Source: Pseudomonadota bacterium (GTDB lineage Bacteria; Desulfobacterota; Desulfobacteria; Desulfobacterales; JAHIVH01). Taken from it: 64,000 nucleotides of DNA. Numbering within the stretch: the first letter of the stretch is position 1; every line of letters begins with the position of its first letter. Below the pieces are notes generated by a model that worked only from the letters and a program-made list of their open reading frames with translations, did no database searches and had not been told where the DNA came from. Made by a program: the position numbers and the translations under genes. Shown one piece after another: positions 1-9,197 of the stretch. The DNA lies in assembly GCA_018816735.1 (NCBI GenBank), contig JAHIVH010000073.1, positions 84,101 to 148,100 on the forward strand, given 5' to 3'.

Positions 1-1148
1 CAATATAAATCCCGGTTTGCTTCTAAAAATTTGTCCACTTTTGAAATCCATTGATCCAAAGGTGAGTTAAAATGAATCTGGTAATCAGATAATCCCATCT
101 GCCCAAATATTTCCTTGGTTTTATCTTCATATCCAAGTCCGAATGCTGGTGTTCCACCCAGCATGGCAAGGATAGAACCATGGAGACGCATGCCGACAAA
201 AGCATCACATGTGCTATATCGTTTTATTAACTGGTGTGGCGTGTATCGTCTTCGATCGACGGTGCATCGTTGACGTTCATGATCTGATAATCCCTTTATA
301 ATATCAAGAGCCAGTTTCGAATCATCCACGTAATTTGTTATACCTTGGCAAGTTGAGAGAAAATAAAGACTGCGCTTTTTGTTGGTCAGTAAATGTCCTG
401 CCAGCGCTTGTGCTTTTTCAATAATATGCTGCCTGCCAACAGAATCTCCAACAGGCCATGCCCTGAAGCATAGCCCTATTCGCCTGGGTTCCTTTCGATT
501 GCCTGGAACAAGATATTTGTTTTTTTCATATAACAGAAATGCCATATCCGCTGTCTGTTCAACCTTATCCATATCCAAGCCAAGTCCCTCAAGGTGTTTC
601 CAGGAGGCCTCATCTCTTACACATATACGGGTTGCTTGACGAAGTATGTGACGCATGCGAACAATACTTTGTGGTTTCCAAAAGGGACCGATACTTTGAG
701 CCATGAAAACCAACGGTTTGCCATATCCCAAGGCGACTTCAAAACCACGTAACCTGTCTTCAATAAGGTAAAAATCGTGCAGAAAACCTCCTGGTGAAGA
801 GACCACCAGATCTGCCTCCTGGTAAAGATTTAAAAGCTTTTGACGTTCGGGGCTTGCCGTAAAAGACTCAATCCTATTTATCATTCCGGGAGATGACCCC
901 AATTTACGGAGATGCCAAAACAACCGCATAAGGAGACGTCGCAAGCGAGAGCGTTCAACATATTCCAAGTCAGGATAAAGGTTCAAGTGGGGTAAATACT
1001 GCCGGGATCGTTCAACTTGTGAACAGAGAATTTTTATAGAACATTCAGGCCATCGATTCATGATACCTTCGATGGCTGCGTGTAAAAGCGCTTCATCACC
1101 CCCATTTAAAGGAACCGAATTGGTGATTAAAATATGGGGAAAGCTCAT
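1..1148 (-). CDS. Polysaccharide pyruvyl transferase family protein (partial, C-terminus beyond window)
   Basis: The frame opens at an ATG ending at 1148 and stays open for about 382 codons to the window edge, so the C-terminus is missing. The family (CsaB/WcaK-like, PF04230) moves a ketal pyruvyl group from phosphoenolpyruvate to sugars of surface polysaccharides. Visible support: an N-terminal N-x5-NGGDEAL segment, a 'SPGGFLHD' loop near residue 125, 'AQSIGPF' about 40 residues later, and the hallmark 'VGMRLHGSILAM' at about 315-327. It is the last visible gene of a minus-strand glycosyltransferase operon, and its ATG overlaps the stop of the preceding gene by four bases (ATGA), implying translational coupling. 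Substrate cannot be told from sequence. The family call is firm. Confidence 0.88.
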   Translation of the reverse strand, partial: MSFPHILITNSVPLNGGDEALLHAAIEGIMNRWPECSIKILCSQVERSRQYLPHLNLYPDLEYVERSRLRRLLMRLFWHLRKLGSSPGMINRIESFTASPERQKLLNLYQEADLVVSSPGGFLHDFYLIEDRLRGFEVALGYGKPLVFMAQSIGPFWKPQSIVRMRHILRQATRICVRDEASWKHLEGLGLDMDKVEQTADMAFLLYEKNKYLVPGNRKEPRRIGLCFRAWPVGDSVGRQHIIEKAQALAGHLLTNKKRSLYFLSTCQGITNYVDDSKLALDIIKGLSDHERQRCTVDRRRYTPHQLIKRYSTCDAFVGMRLHGSILAMLGGTPAFGLGYEDKTKEIFGQMGLSDYQIHFNSPLDQWISKVDKFLEANRDLY

Positions 1149-2293
1149 TTGGTCTTACCCCCTGTTCCAGCCATCTGCAGGGTCTGAACATATGCCTGTT
1201 CTATTTGACGGGCATGTTGATCAGCGGTAAAACATTCAAGTGCCTTTTGTCGGCCTTTTCTACCCATTGAACGTGCTGTTTCCGGGGCACCCAACAATTG
1301 GTCAATGGCCTTGGCAAGTGCATGTGGGGACCCCGGGGGGAATAGTAAACCATTTTTCCCATCATCAATGATCTCAAGCACGCCACCTTCTGCAGAGCCA
1401 ATAACCGGAAGACCCAAAGCAAAAGCTTCGGCAATATCCCGGCCAAAGGGTTCCGGCTTCTTCGAGGGGTGAACCAGTAAGGTCAACTCCGCCATAACCC
1501 TGTTAACATCCTGACGGTGGCCAAGGAAATGGACCCGGTCGGAAATATTCAAGGCATTTGTCATTTTTGCAAGCTTTTCGGGAAATCCGAGATCATTTTT
1601 ATTTCCAATAAAGGGTTGGCCGCCAATAATCAGGAAATGAGCCTTTTCTTTAACCAATGGTGCTGCCTGTATCAGGTCTTCCTGGCCTTTCCATGGACTC
1701 AACCGGCCCACTAGGCCCACCAAAGGTAGTCCTTGTTTTATGCCTAATGCTCGGTGAAGGAATCCACTGGGCTTAATCATTTTAAAGAAAATCGGATCAA
1801 TGCCGTTATAGATTACCTTAACCCGCCCCTTGTCCTTCCAGTGCTTCGGGAACATATTCGCAGTTGCTCCGGAGTTGGCAATCAGCAGGTCGGCAAAAGC
1901 GGCTGTCTTACGGCCGATAAATGGGTATTCAAGGTCTCGTAAGTGCCAGATCAATGGGAGTCCGGTTCGGGATAATACGGCCGTATAACCGGCATGCAAT
2001 GTATTTGCATGAATCAGTTCGAATCGGTGTTTGCACAGTAAACGGGCCAGATGTCGAGAAGCGCGAAGCAATCCGTTAAGTTTATTGAATTTCCCATTGA
2101 AATCCATGGGAATCGTATACACCGGTACCTGTTGTTTGGTGGCAGCATCGGCGAGCTCCCCATGCCGTGAGGTCACCAGGTAGGGTTCAAATCGAGCCCG
2201 ATCCAGGCCGGCTAACAAGTCAAGCAGACTTTTTTCAGCACCACCACATTCAGGTTTGTGGCTGAGATAGAGGATTTTACTTCGGGTTGCCAT
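1145..2293 (-). CDS. GT4-family glycosyltransferase
   Basis: A 382-residue retaining GT-B glycosyltransferase. The N-terminal Rossmann domain opens with 'ILYLSHKPECGGAEKSLLDLL', a typical acceptor-side glycine-rich loop. The C-terminal domain holds 'GLVGRLSPWKGQEDLI' near residue 190 and an E-x7-E element ('EPFGRDIAEAFALG', about 281-294) that binds the nucleotide-sugar. Such enzymes act at the inner membrane face, building lipid-linked oligosaccharides. The start overlaps the end of the upstream gene by 17 bases, and the stop overlaps the pyruvyl transferase start by four, so it sits in the middle of one operon. Donor and acceptor are unknown. Confidence 0.9.
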   Translation of the reverse strand: MATRSKILYLSHKPECGGAEKSLLDLLAGLDRARFEPYLVTSRHGELADAATKQQVPVYTIPMDFNGKFNKLNGLLRASRHLARLLCKHRFELIHANTLHAGYTAVLSRTGLPLIWHLRDLEYPFIGRKTAAFADLLIANSGATANMFPKHWKDKGRVKVIYNGIDPIFFKMIKPSGFLHRALGIKQGLPLVGLVGRLSPWKGQEDLIQAAPLVKEKAHFLIIGGQPFIGNKNDLGFPEKLAKMTNALNISDRVHFLGHRQDVNRVMAELTLLVHPSKKPEPFGRDIAEAFALGLPVIGSAEGGVLEIIDDGKNGLLFPPGSPHALAKAIDQLLGAPETARSMGRKGRQKALECFTADQHARQIEQAYVQTLQMAGTGGKTK

Positions 2294-3425
2294 GAATTGC
2301 CTTTATTGATAAATTCAATTGACTTCCTATAGTCTTCAATGAAAAATTTATTCTCCCGACGATACCGGCGCCTTTAGACAGTTGGTTTCTCAGGTGGTGG
2401 GTTGATTTGAGAACCCGAATGGCCTCAGCCAGAGCTTTAGGATCACCCGCAGGAATCAAATAGGCGTTTTTCAGGTGGCAAAATACTTCCCGGATGGCAG
2501 GCGTATCTGCCGTGATAAACGGAGCGCCTACGGCACAGATATCATAAATTTTCGATGGAATGACTCGTGTGGTCTTTGGGGTCGTGCCGAAGATTCCCAG
2601 GCATAAATCGGATGATGCTATTGTTTCACTCAGGCGGTCTGTTTGGATCCAATCTTGAAAAATGATATTGGAAAGGCGCCATTTCTTCACCATCATTTCA
2701 ATATCGTTCCGCAGTTGGCCCCGACCTGCCAGGATAAACCGGATGGTGGCGTCATGGGAAAGTTCTTTTGCGGCCTGAACAATGATGTCAATCCCGTGAA
2801 GGGGAATATAGGTTCCTACAAATAAAACGGAAAACGGCTGTGATGCTGATGGGTTTTTAAAATCATTTTCGCGGACCGTTGAGCCGACAAATGCCCGGAT
2901 AAATTTTTCAGGATTTACGTGATATTCATTCGCCAGGTAGTCCTGGTGGGCATGCGTATCGACCAGGATCATATCCGCCAGGTACAGGGTCGATTTTTCG
3001 ATCAATCGTATCAAACGTGCCGCCGGACTCCCGGCTTTTATCAGTTTTCGGTCGTCTACAATCATTTCAAAAAGCGGTATAAAGGCATCATATACAAGTG
3101 TTGCCCGGGGCTGAAATAAAAACCGAAGTATCGAGGCAAGATGAACGTGAAAATAACCGGGGTGGCCCACAATAATGGCATCCACTTTTGGGGTGATCAA
3201 AAATTGCCGGATAAGATCAAGATGACTGATAAGAAGTCCAATCAAAAACTGAAAGGCGTTTTTGAACCCTTTAAATATGGTTATACGTTGACTGAACGAT
3301 TCGGCAAGGCGATAGTGGCATTCCGTTATTTCAGCGCCGTTCAGGCGAAGTGCCTTGATGAGATTGTTATTCCGGGGATACTCGATTCCCTTGGAGTAGA
3401 TGCCGAAATAAAGAATTTTCAACAT
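2277..3425 (-). CDS. Glycosyltransferase, GT4-like with atypical nucleotide-sugar motif
   Basis: 382 residues with a GT-B shape: an N-terminal half starting 'MLKILYFGIYSKGIEYPRN' and a C-terminal half with 'LFVGTYIPLHGIDIIVQAAKEL' near residue 210, the usual start of the GT4 donor domain. Instead of the E-x7-E element it reads 'RVIPSKIYDICAVGAPFITAD', where the first Glu is replaced by Lys. That pattern is seen in a subgroup of GT4 relatives, so it need not mean loss of activity. It lies between two canonical GT4 genes, 7 bases downstream of one and overlapping the next by 17 bases. Probably one sugar-addition step of the same glycan; specificity unknown. Confidence 0.8.
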   Translation of the reverse strand: MLKILYFGIYSKGIEYPRNNNLIKALRLNGAEITECHYRLAESFSQRITIFKGFKNAFQFLIGLLISHLDLIRQFLITPKVDAIIVGHPGYFHVHLASILRFLFQPRATLVYDAFIPLFEMIVDDRKLIKAGSPAARLIRLIEKSTLYLADMILVDTHAHQDYLANEYHVNPEKFIRAFVGSTVRENDFKNPSASQPFSVLFVGTYIPLHGIDIIVQAAKELSHDATIRFILAGRGQLRNDIEMMVKKWRLSNIIFQDWIQTDRLSETIASSDLCLGIFGTTPKTTRVIPSKIYDICAVGAPFITADTPAIREVFCHLKNAYLIPAGDPKALAEAIRVLKSTHHLRNQLSKGAGIVGRINFSLKTIGSQLNLSIKAIHGNPK

Positions 3426-3432
3426 AAATGTC

Positions 3433-4590
3433 CTATAGATATGCGACCGATTTATAAAAATCCACTGTTTTTTGAACCATGATGTCTTGAGAGAAATTGT
3501 CTAAGACATATGCCCGTGCACTTTCTTTGTATTGATCCCGCAATGTCTGTTCAGATAATAGTCTGTCGATGGCACCGGCAAGAAGGACTGCATTCCGGGG
3601 AGGGATAAGTATTCCGGAGCTGCCAACCACTTCAGGGATAGCCCCAACATTGGTGCTGATAACAGGTGTTTTACAGGCCATGGCCTCTGCCAGAGGAAAT
3701 CCGAACCCTTCCAAAAGGGATGGCAGGATAAATATATCTGCCAGTGAATAATAGAGCGGCATTTCTTCATCCTTTACATAACCGGCTTCGATCACGCAGT
3801 ATTTCATAAACTTAAATTTTTTATCAACCACTTTTTTATACCCCTTTTCCCATTTTCCGACGAGCAGGAGTTTGACATTTTTTGTCTTTACCAGGTTTAA
3901 GGCCTGAAAAAGGGTTTCAATCCCTTTACGGGGTGTCGTAAATCCCACATAAAGCAAAATTTTCTTCCCATCCAATTGGAAGTCGCGCCTTAAACTGGCG
4001 GCATCTACCGGTTTGAAAAAGTCTGTATCAATCCCGTTATATATCACATGAACTTTGGATGCAGGTGTTTTATAATGCATCACGAATTCTTTTTTTGTGG
4101 CCTTGCTAACGGCAATAAAAGCAGCTGCTTTTTTCACGGCTTTTTTTTCAAGTTCCCTGGCAACAAGATAGTAGGGATAGCGTTTTAGAAAATTCCATAC
4201 AGATGAGGCATAAGGCAAGCCATTGTCGCCTTTCAGCCTTTGATTGAAAGATTGGTGAAGGGTTGCGGCAAATGGACCGTCAAACGCCCATGCCACATGC
4301 GCATCCAGAAAATGCACGATATCAAACCATTCCCTTTTTCTTAGGTTGCGCAAGTATGCCGCTGCTTGATATCCAAAGGCGATCCATTTTGACGGGTCAT
4401 ATGACGGACAGTCAATTCTTCTGACATCGATATTGTCGATGAACTCCCTATTACAACACCCCGCAATTGCCGACGTAATCATGGTGACCTGATGATTTTT
4501 GGAAAGCCCTTTGGCGATCTTTTCCGCGTAGACGGTTTGCCCTGAACCGCGGGCCGGTGGAAAATCCAAATTTACGAGACATATTTTCAA
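3433..4590 (-). CDS. GT4-family glycosyltransferase
   Basis: 385 residues. The N-terminus 'MKICLVNLDFPPARGSGQTVYAEKIAKGL' is the classic GT4 opening with a glycine-rich loop. The linker 'VIYNGIDTDFF' near residue 190 and 'LYVGFTTPRKGIETLFQAL' mark the domain boundary, and 'EGFGFPLAEAM' near residue 294 is the E-x7-E donor-binding element. It transfers a hexose or deoxyhexose from a nucleotide sugar to a growing lipid-linked glycan in the cytoplasm. Its ATG overlaps the stop of the upstream gene (ATGA), and 7 bases separate it from the next gene. The exact sugar cannot be deduced. Confidence 0.9.
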   Translation of the reverse strand: MKICLVNLDFPPARGSGQTVYAEKIAKGLSKNHQVTMITSAIAGCCNREFIDNIDVRRIDCPSYDPSKWIAFGYQAAAYLRNLRKREWFDIVHFLDAHVAWAFDGPFAATLHQSFNQRLKGDNGLPYASSVWNFLKRYPYYLVARELEKKAVKKAAAFIAVSKATKKEFVMHYKTPASKVHVIYNGIDTDFFKPVDAASLRRDFQLDGKKILLYVGFTTPRKGIETLFQALNLVKTKNVKLLLVGKWEKGYKKVVDKKFKFMKYCVIEAGYVKDEEMPLYYSLADIFILPSLLEGFGFPLAEAMACKTPVISTNVGAIPEVVGSSGILIPPRNAVLLAGAIDRLLSEQTLRDQYKESARAYVLDNFSQDIMVQKTVDFYKSVAYL

Positions 4591-5738
4591 GTTGTTTTTC
4601 CGTTCCTGTTTGATTTTTCAATTATGCCGGTGAACAACGCCAAAAGCGATTTGGCCGTGTTTTCCCATGTGTATCGGGAGGCTCTCTCAATGCCTTTTTG
4701 AGAAAGTTCATCTCTTAAGGCGGCATCATTACAGATTCGCTCTAAAGATTGGCCGATTTCCAAAGGATTGGTGTGGTCTGTAAATAATGCCGCATCACCA
4801 ATTACTTCGGGTAAAGCCCCTGCTTTACTGGCGACAACAGGTGTGCCGCAACTCATGGCTTCAAGGGGGGGCAACCCGAACCCTTCGTCTTTTGAGATGT
4901 AGACAAAAGCCGTTGCGAGATTATATAACAAAGGCAGATCCTCATCCGGCACATATCCAAGGAACCGCACCTTGTCATTTAATTGCAGATCGTTATGCAG
5001 CTTGAATAGGGATTGGGTCAACCAGCCTTCTTTGCCGGCAATGATCAATGGAAGAGAAATGCGGTCTTTCATGAGATGCAAGGCAACAAGCAATTGATCG
5101 AGATTCTTGCGGGGTTCGATGGTCCCCACATACAACAGGAACTGGTTTGGGAGCTGGTATCGATGTCGAATGTCATGGCGCATTTGATCGTTATGAATTT
5201 GCCTGAAGTGGGGCTCTACCCCTTCATGGATGACGGTCACTCTGCTTGAAGACACCGGAAAATACCGGAGGAGTTGCTCTTTTGTATAGTGGGTGACACA
5301 AACAATATGATCCGCTTTTTCTAGCGTACGGCGGAAAAAAAGTTGAAACAACTGCTTTTTGCCTTTTTTGTGGCATTCCGGATAGGTTATGAAGCTGATA
5401 TCATGAACCACATAAACCATGGGCGTAGTAACGCTGCCCACAGGATGAACAAATTGGGATGGGTTAAACAGGATATCCGGAAGGTTGCCCTGCCTGCTTA
5501 ACCGGTTAAGCAGTGAAAAATGCCATAACACATTTTTCGTTATCGGCCAGGGGTTTTTAATGATGAGGGGGTCTTTAACTTTTTCCCCTGTAATGTCTTC
5601 CAGCGATTTTTTGTCCCGCCAGTCAATGAGCGTTGGCGGAAACCCCATTTGGTTGAACTGGTTGAAAATATTTCGTGCATATCTTCCGACCCCTGTCACG
5701 TTAGACGTGATGGCATCGGATACAAAACCGATATTCAT
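4587..5738 (-). CDS. GT4-family glycosyltransferase, mannosyltransferase-like
   Basis: 383 residues. Features in order: 'RYARNIF' glycine-rich region near residue 20, 'VVHDISFITYPE' near residue 120, 'LYVGTIEPRKNLDQLLVAL' near 205 and the E-x7-E element 'EGFGLPPLEAM' near 285, followed by 'GTPVVASKAGALPEV'. The 'VHDISF...P' plus 'GTIEPRKN' combination resembles the group containing O-antigen mannosyltransferases, so mannose is a reasonable guess only. The gene overlaps the following GT4 gene by four bases (ATGA) and starts about 80 bases after the acyltransferase gene on the same strand. Confidence 0.88.
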   Translation of the reverse strand: MNIGFVSDAITSNVTGVGRYARNIFNQFNQMGFPPTLIDWRDKKSLEDITGEKVKDPLIIKNPWPITKNVLWHFSLLNRLSRQGNLPDILFNPSQFVHPVGSVTTPMVYVVHDISFITYPECHKKGKKQLFQLFFRRTLEKADHIVCVTHYTKEQLLRYFPVSSSRVTVIHEGVEPHFRQIHNDQMRHDIRHRYQLPNQFLLYVGTIEPRKNLDQLLVALHLMKDRISLPLIIAGKEGWLTQSLFKLHNDLQLNDKVRFLGYVPDEDLPLLYNLATAFVYISKDEGFGLPPLEAMSCGTPVVASKAGALPEVIGDAALFTDHTNPLEIGQSLERICNDAALRDELSQKGIERASRYTWENTAKSLLALFTGIIEKSNRNGKTT

Positions 5739-5816
5739 GATATGGTTGTCTTGTTTCTTAGCGTGTTTGGTTTCATTAATTTTTTTCTGGGGAATCCAAT
5801 TACTTTTACGAAGCCA

Positions 5817-6479
5817 TTAAAAATATTTTTCACCGATTTGCCGTTTACGGATCACCCGGGCAGGCGTGCCATAGCAAAGGACTTCTCCGGGAAGATCGTC
5901 TAGAACGGTTGCACCTGCACCGACTACCGTGTGTCGGGCAATATGGATACCCTGTTTAACAGTTGCACCAATCGAAATGGCCGAATGGCTGTCTATGGTC
6001 ACATTTCCCCCCAGACAGGCATTGGGCGCGACACTTGCAAAATCTTTCAGGTGGCAGTCATGATCAATCGATGCAGCTGTATTGATGATGCAGAACCGGT
6101 CTATCCGGGAGGAACTGTTAACAACCGCGCCTGCCATGACAACAGAACCGTATTCTATGATAACATCTCTGCCTATCACCGCAGAAGGATGTACTGCGGT
6201 CACAAAAGAGATGTCTTTATCGGTTGAAATGATTTTTTGATGAACCTGATGCCTTAGCCAGTTGTCTCCGATGGCGATAAAAAGGTGTCCAATGCCATAC
6301 TGATGGCAAATGTCTTTTCTATGCTCGTCGTTCCCTAAAATCTCATATCCAAAAAAGCGTTCGCCTTTTTTCCGGCACAGATCAATCAGGCCGACAATTC
6401 GATATTCCCCTTTTGTTTCAAGAATATCGATGACGACCTTGGCATGTCCGGATGCCCCTATTATGATGATGTCTTTCAC
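5817..6479 (-). CDS. Sugar O-/N-acyltransferase, PglD/NeuD-like
   Basis: 220 residues. Residues 1-30 form a small Rossmann-like domain ('DIIIIGASGHAKVVIDIL') that binds the sugar nucleotide in this family. From about residue 95 onward hexapeptide repeats form a left-handed beta helix ('VIGRDVIIEYGSVVMAGAVV', 'ACLGGNVTIDSHSAISIGA'). 'SIDHDCHL' near residue 140 holds the His that acts as base in PglD-type acetyltransferases, and the C-terminal 'GTPARVIRKR' tail is typical. It uses acetyl-CoA (or another acyl-CoA) to modify an amino-sugar nucleotide or a sialic-acid-like sugar. It sits at the head of the glycosyltransferase run, so it probably tailors a sugar used by that operon. Confidence 0.88.
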   Translation of the reverse strand: MKDIIIIGASGHAKVVIDILETKGEYRIVGLIDLCRKKGERFFGYEILGNDEHRKDICHQYGIGHLFIAIGDNWLRHQVHQKIISTDKDISFVTAVHPSAVIGRDVIIEYGSVVMAGAVVNSSSRIDRFCIINTAASIDHDCHLKDFASVAPNACLGGNVTIDSHSAISIGATVKQGIHIARHTVVGAGATVLDDLPGEVLCYGTPARVIRKRQIGEKYF

Positions 6480-6497
6480 AACCCTTTGTCCTGATTA

Positions 6498-8609
6498 TCA
6501 GTCTGTTTTGATTGCATCTGGTCTTCCTTTTCCGGAGACGTCATAAAAATACATGGATACAGCATTTTTAATGGATAGCAAAAGCATGTCTTTTTTCAAA
6601 GGATAGATGATATCATTTGTTTCTTCAACAGCGATGCTGTTCATTATCTGCTGAAGCGTGAAGGTTTCAAGCAGTTCCTTTATATATCTGTTCCTGTTTT
6701 TTTCATGGTTTGCAAGTATGCTGTTTTCAATTCGCCTCAGGTGAATTGCCATATCATCCGGCGCAAGGAGAAGGGCCCGGTTCAGGAAGAAATCCGCCTG
6801 CCTGTATTCACCTTTCAGGGATAAGGCTGTTCCCAGGTTGGCAAAGGATTTTTTAAAACCAGAATCTTTCAGGAGCGCCTGCTTAAAAAAAGAGATGGCC
6901 TCATCGATTTGATTTTGCCGTAAAAGGATCAATCCTTTGAGATCAAGGTAGGTTTTATTCCCAGGCCTTTTTTTCAGGAGTTCATCTGCAATCAAAGATG
7001 CCTCGTCAAATTTGTTCACGTACATGTCGTTTATCATGAGATTTACTTTGGCCGTGTTGTATTCCGGGTAAATGGCAATGGCTTCCCTGTACATGGCAAT
7101 GGCTTCATCGAACATGTTCTGATTGGAGAAGATATTGCCCATATTATTGAACGTATTGGCTTTCAGATCGTTTCGCTCCGGATACTTCAATGTCAGGGCA
7201 ACATTATAAAGATGAAAGGCCATCTGGTTATTGCCTTCCCTGCTATAATGATAAAGCGCCAGATTGTGGTAAGGCCTTGCCAGCGCAGGTGCTTTATGTA
7301 TGGCATCTTCCCAGAATAGTTTTTCATTTTTAAAGACATGGTTTCGTTTACAGGTTTCAATCCCCATATAAGTGATTCCCCAGGTCATGACGATGATAAT
7401 CAGATATTTGACCAAGGGTCTGTCCGGATACCGGTCGATGCCTTTTTGAATCAGAAGGGCAACAGGCAGGAAAAGAAAAAGAGACGGGAGATAGTTCCGG
7501 TGTTCATAAACCAGTTCCAGGGGAATGATACTGGATTCGATGATGTGGTTTAAAAAGAAGAAAATAGCGGCAAATGAAAAAAGCGGATATTTCCGGATAT
7601 AGAGGAACGCCAGCAAAATCAGAAGAAAAATGAAAAGGACCGCCGGCAACGTTGAAAGCGGGTTTACAAGGGAAGTCGAGAGTCCGATATCATGTAAAAA
7701 AGATAAGCGGCTGGCAGAGGGCAAAAAAAGTTGAGAAAGGTACATAACAACAATTCTGGGCTCGGTCAACAGCCTCTCCATGAGTGAGAAGGGGCGGGTG
7801 GTGTATCCCTGAAGAAATGTTACCCAATTGCCCTTCATAAAAACAGCTATGCCGAATCCGATAACAACAATGCCTATGACCGGTATGATTATTCCCAGAC
7901 GTTTGATTGTTTTTTTATTTGACAGATCCTGAAAAAAAGTCAGTTCCAGTAAAAGCAACGCAATGGGAAAAGTGGCTGTATTTTGTTTGGATGCCAGTGC
8001 CAGGGAAAAAAAGAGCAGACAGGCGCCAAAATAGAGGAATGATTTGACTTTATGCGTTTCCAGCCTGCCTGTCAGATAAAAAAACAGGCCCATTATATAA
8101 AACAATGCAGCCATTGACGCTGCCCGCTGGACAATATAGGTCACTGCCTGGGTCTGGATCGGGTGAATGCCCCATAACACTGCTGCCAGAAGTGCTATGA
8201 AATAGACGTTGCCGCCGTTGTATGTGTCCTTTAGATGGGGTGTTTTGAAAAGGCTTGAAATCGTTAGAAAAAGAAATATTGCGGTCATGATATGAATCAT
8301 CAGGTTTACGATATGATATCCAGCCACATGATCCTGCCCCACCAGCCAGTTCAGGGCAAAGGTGAGGTTGGTCAGCGGCCTGTAAATTTTTTGGCTGTTG
8401 TAATACCCGTGGTCATAGGATGCACAAAACGTCTGAAGAAGGGTATCTGTATTTAGAAGCTTCAGGTGGAGTCTGGGATTATCAACGATATTATGATAAT
8501 CGTCAAAATGCCAGGACGCGTTAAACGTGTTCCCATATATTATAAGGATAACAAGCGGCAACAGAACCAAACCTGATTTGCATTGACTCATGATGTTTTT
8601 TTCATTCAC
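6498..8609 (-). CDS. TMTC-like membrane protein with C-terminal TPR repeats
   Basis: 703 residues. The first ~430 residues hold about ten hydrophobic segments, starting at residue 12. A loop after the first segment carries 'WHFDDYHNIVDNPRL', resembling the acidic loop of GT-C enzymes, and a later loop reads 'WGIHPIQTQAVTYIVQRAASM', the counterpart of the 'HPxHxExVxxxxxR' signature of TMTC proteins. Residues ~440-650 are TPR repeats. Eukaryotic TMTCs are ER O-mannosyltransferases using dolichyl-phosphate mannose; an equivalent role at the cytoplasmic membrane with polyprenyl-phosphate sugar is inferred, not shown. It heads the glycosyltransferase operon and lies opposite the pilin gene. A second TMTC-like gene lies just beyond the pilin. 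Confidence 0.75.
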   Translation of the reverse strand: MNEKNIMSQCKSGLVLLPLVILIIYGNTFNASWHFDDYHNIVDNPRLHLKLLNTDTLLQTFCASYDHGYYNSQKIYRPLTNLTFALNWLVGQDHVAGYHIVNLMIHIMTAIFLFLTISSLFKTPHLKDTYNGGNVYFIALLAAVLWGIHPIQTQAVTYIVQRAASMAALFYIMGLFFYLTGRLETHKVKSFLYFGACLLFFSLALASKQNTATFPIALLLLELTFFQDLSNKKTIKRLGIIIPVIGIVVIGFGIAVFMKGNWVTFLQGYTTRPFSLMERLLTEPRIVVMYLSQLFLPSASRLSFLHDIGLSTSLVNPLSTLPAVLFIFLLILLAFLYIRKYPLFSFAAIFFFLNHIIESSIIPLELVYEHRNYLPSLFLFLPVALLIQKGIDRYPDRPLVKYLIIIVMTWGITYMGIETCKRNHVFKNEKLFWEDAIHKAPALARPYHNLALYHYSREGNNQMAFHLYNVALTLKYPERNDLKANTFNNMGNIFSNQNMFDEAIAMYREAIAIYPEYNTAKVNLMINDMYVNKFDEASLIADELLKKRPGNKTYLDLKGLILLRQNQIDEAISFFKQALLKDSGFKKSFANLGTALSLKGEYRQADFFLNRALLLAPDDMAIHLRRIENSILANHEKNRNRYIKELLETFTLQQIMNSIAVEETNDIIYPLKKDMLLLSIKNAVSMYFYDVSGKGRPDAIKTD

Positions 8610-8930
8610 GTCAGATACCCGAATATCCTGTTTGATGCGATAAGCATATGTGTGATCTCAGTTAAATGCGTTCCCGATAAAGAGGGGTGTATGATTGCTG
8701 CGCGGACTGTATACATCATCATACAATTGAACAGTGGTGTGTAACGTACCGTTTTCGCGCCTGTTTGTCAATGGGTTCCTTGGCCGGGTCAACCAGTGGC
8801 GCATTTAATAATAAAGACCGGTTTATGGGCTGACAGATGAAATTTAATCTGATGTCAGAGTGACAATTTTTGGCAAAACAAAACAAAATTTTGTAAATCA
8901 TTTGCGGGAAATGGATCCAGCCTGGTGCTT

Positions 8931-8947
8931 AACCGGTTTGACCGGTT
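8931..8947. promoter_or_regulatory. Inverted repeat, possible enhancer-binding (PilR-type) site
   Basis: AACCGGT-TTG-ACCGGTT is a perfect 7-3-7 inverted repeat centred about 75 bases upstream of the -24 element of the pilin promoter. That is the usual distance for an upstream activating sequence bound by a sigma-54 activator. Symmetry and position are seen; the binding protein is inferred. Confidence 0.4.
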
Positions 8948-9013
8948 GAGTTCTTATTTTATATACTTAGTAATTTAAAACACTTGTGGGTCAATACTTG
9001 TTTTTTTTAATTC

Positions 9014-9030
9014 TTGGCACTCTATCTGCA
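9014..9030 (+). promoter_or_regulatory. Sigma-54 (-24/-12) promoter of the pilin gene
   Basis: TTGGCAC-TCTAT-CTGCA has GG and GC separated by exactly ten bases, matching the RpoN consensus TGGCAC-N5-TTGC except for one T to C change. Transcription would start near 9042, giving a pilin leader of about 155 bases. RpoN/PilR control of pilA is established in other bacteria. Confidence 0.7.
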
Positions 9031-9118
9031 ATAAGTCCAGGCAACATGACAAAAAAGAAGACACTTTGATACAAGGCATGAGAAAAGGAATTAAGGAGAG
9101 TAATAACACGTAAACAAA

Positions 9119-9136
9119 GGCAAATGAAAATTTGCC
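9119..9136 (+). promoter_or_regulatory. Hairpin with GAAA tetraloop in the pilin mRNA leader
   Basis: GGCAAAT-GAAA-ATTTGCC gives a perfect 7-bp stem closed by a stable GNRA-type loop, about 60 bases before the pilin start. It may stabilise this abundant mRNA or influence translation; the function is inferred. Confidence 0.45.
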
Positions 9137-9197
9137 GGAATCAACCTGGCTGTTTTAACGTATTATTAATTATTCCAAATTTATTAGGAGGCCCAGC

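Larger units (their letters stand above)
8610..9197. other. Intergenic regulatory region upstream of the pilin gene
   Basis: About 590 bases without a convincing gene, between the divergent TMTC-like gene and the pilin. It holds the sigma-54-type promoter, a 7-3-7 inverted repeat upstream of it and a hairpin in the pilin leader (separate entries). An imperfect pair TGTATGAT / ATCATACA (about 8688-8725) is also visible. The only sizeable open frame here, about 60 codons on the minus strand at 8719-8901, has no ribosome-binding site and no protein-like character. Confidence 0.6.

Noticed and set aside
5485..5820. 111-codon plus-strand frame antisense to a glycosyltransferase
   Set aside because: Hydrophobic stretch at its end is caused by reverse-complement codons; no ribosome site.
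8719..8901. 60-codon minus-strand frame upstream of the pilin
   Set aside because: No ribosome site, no protein-like pattern, lies within the regulatory region.
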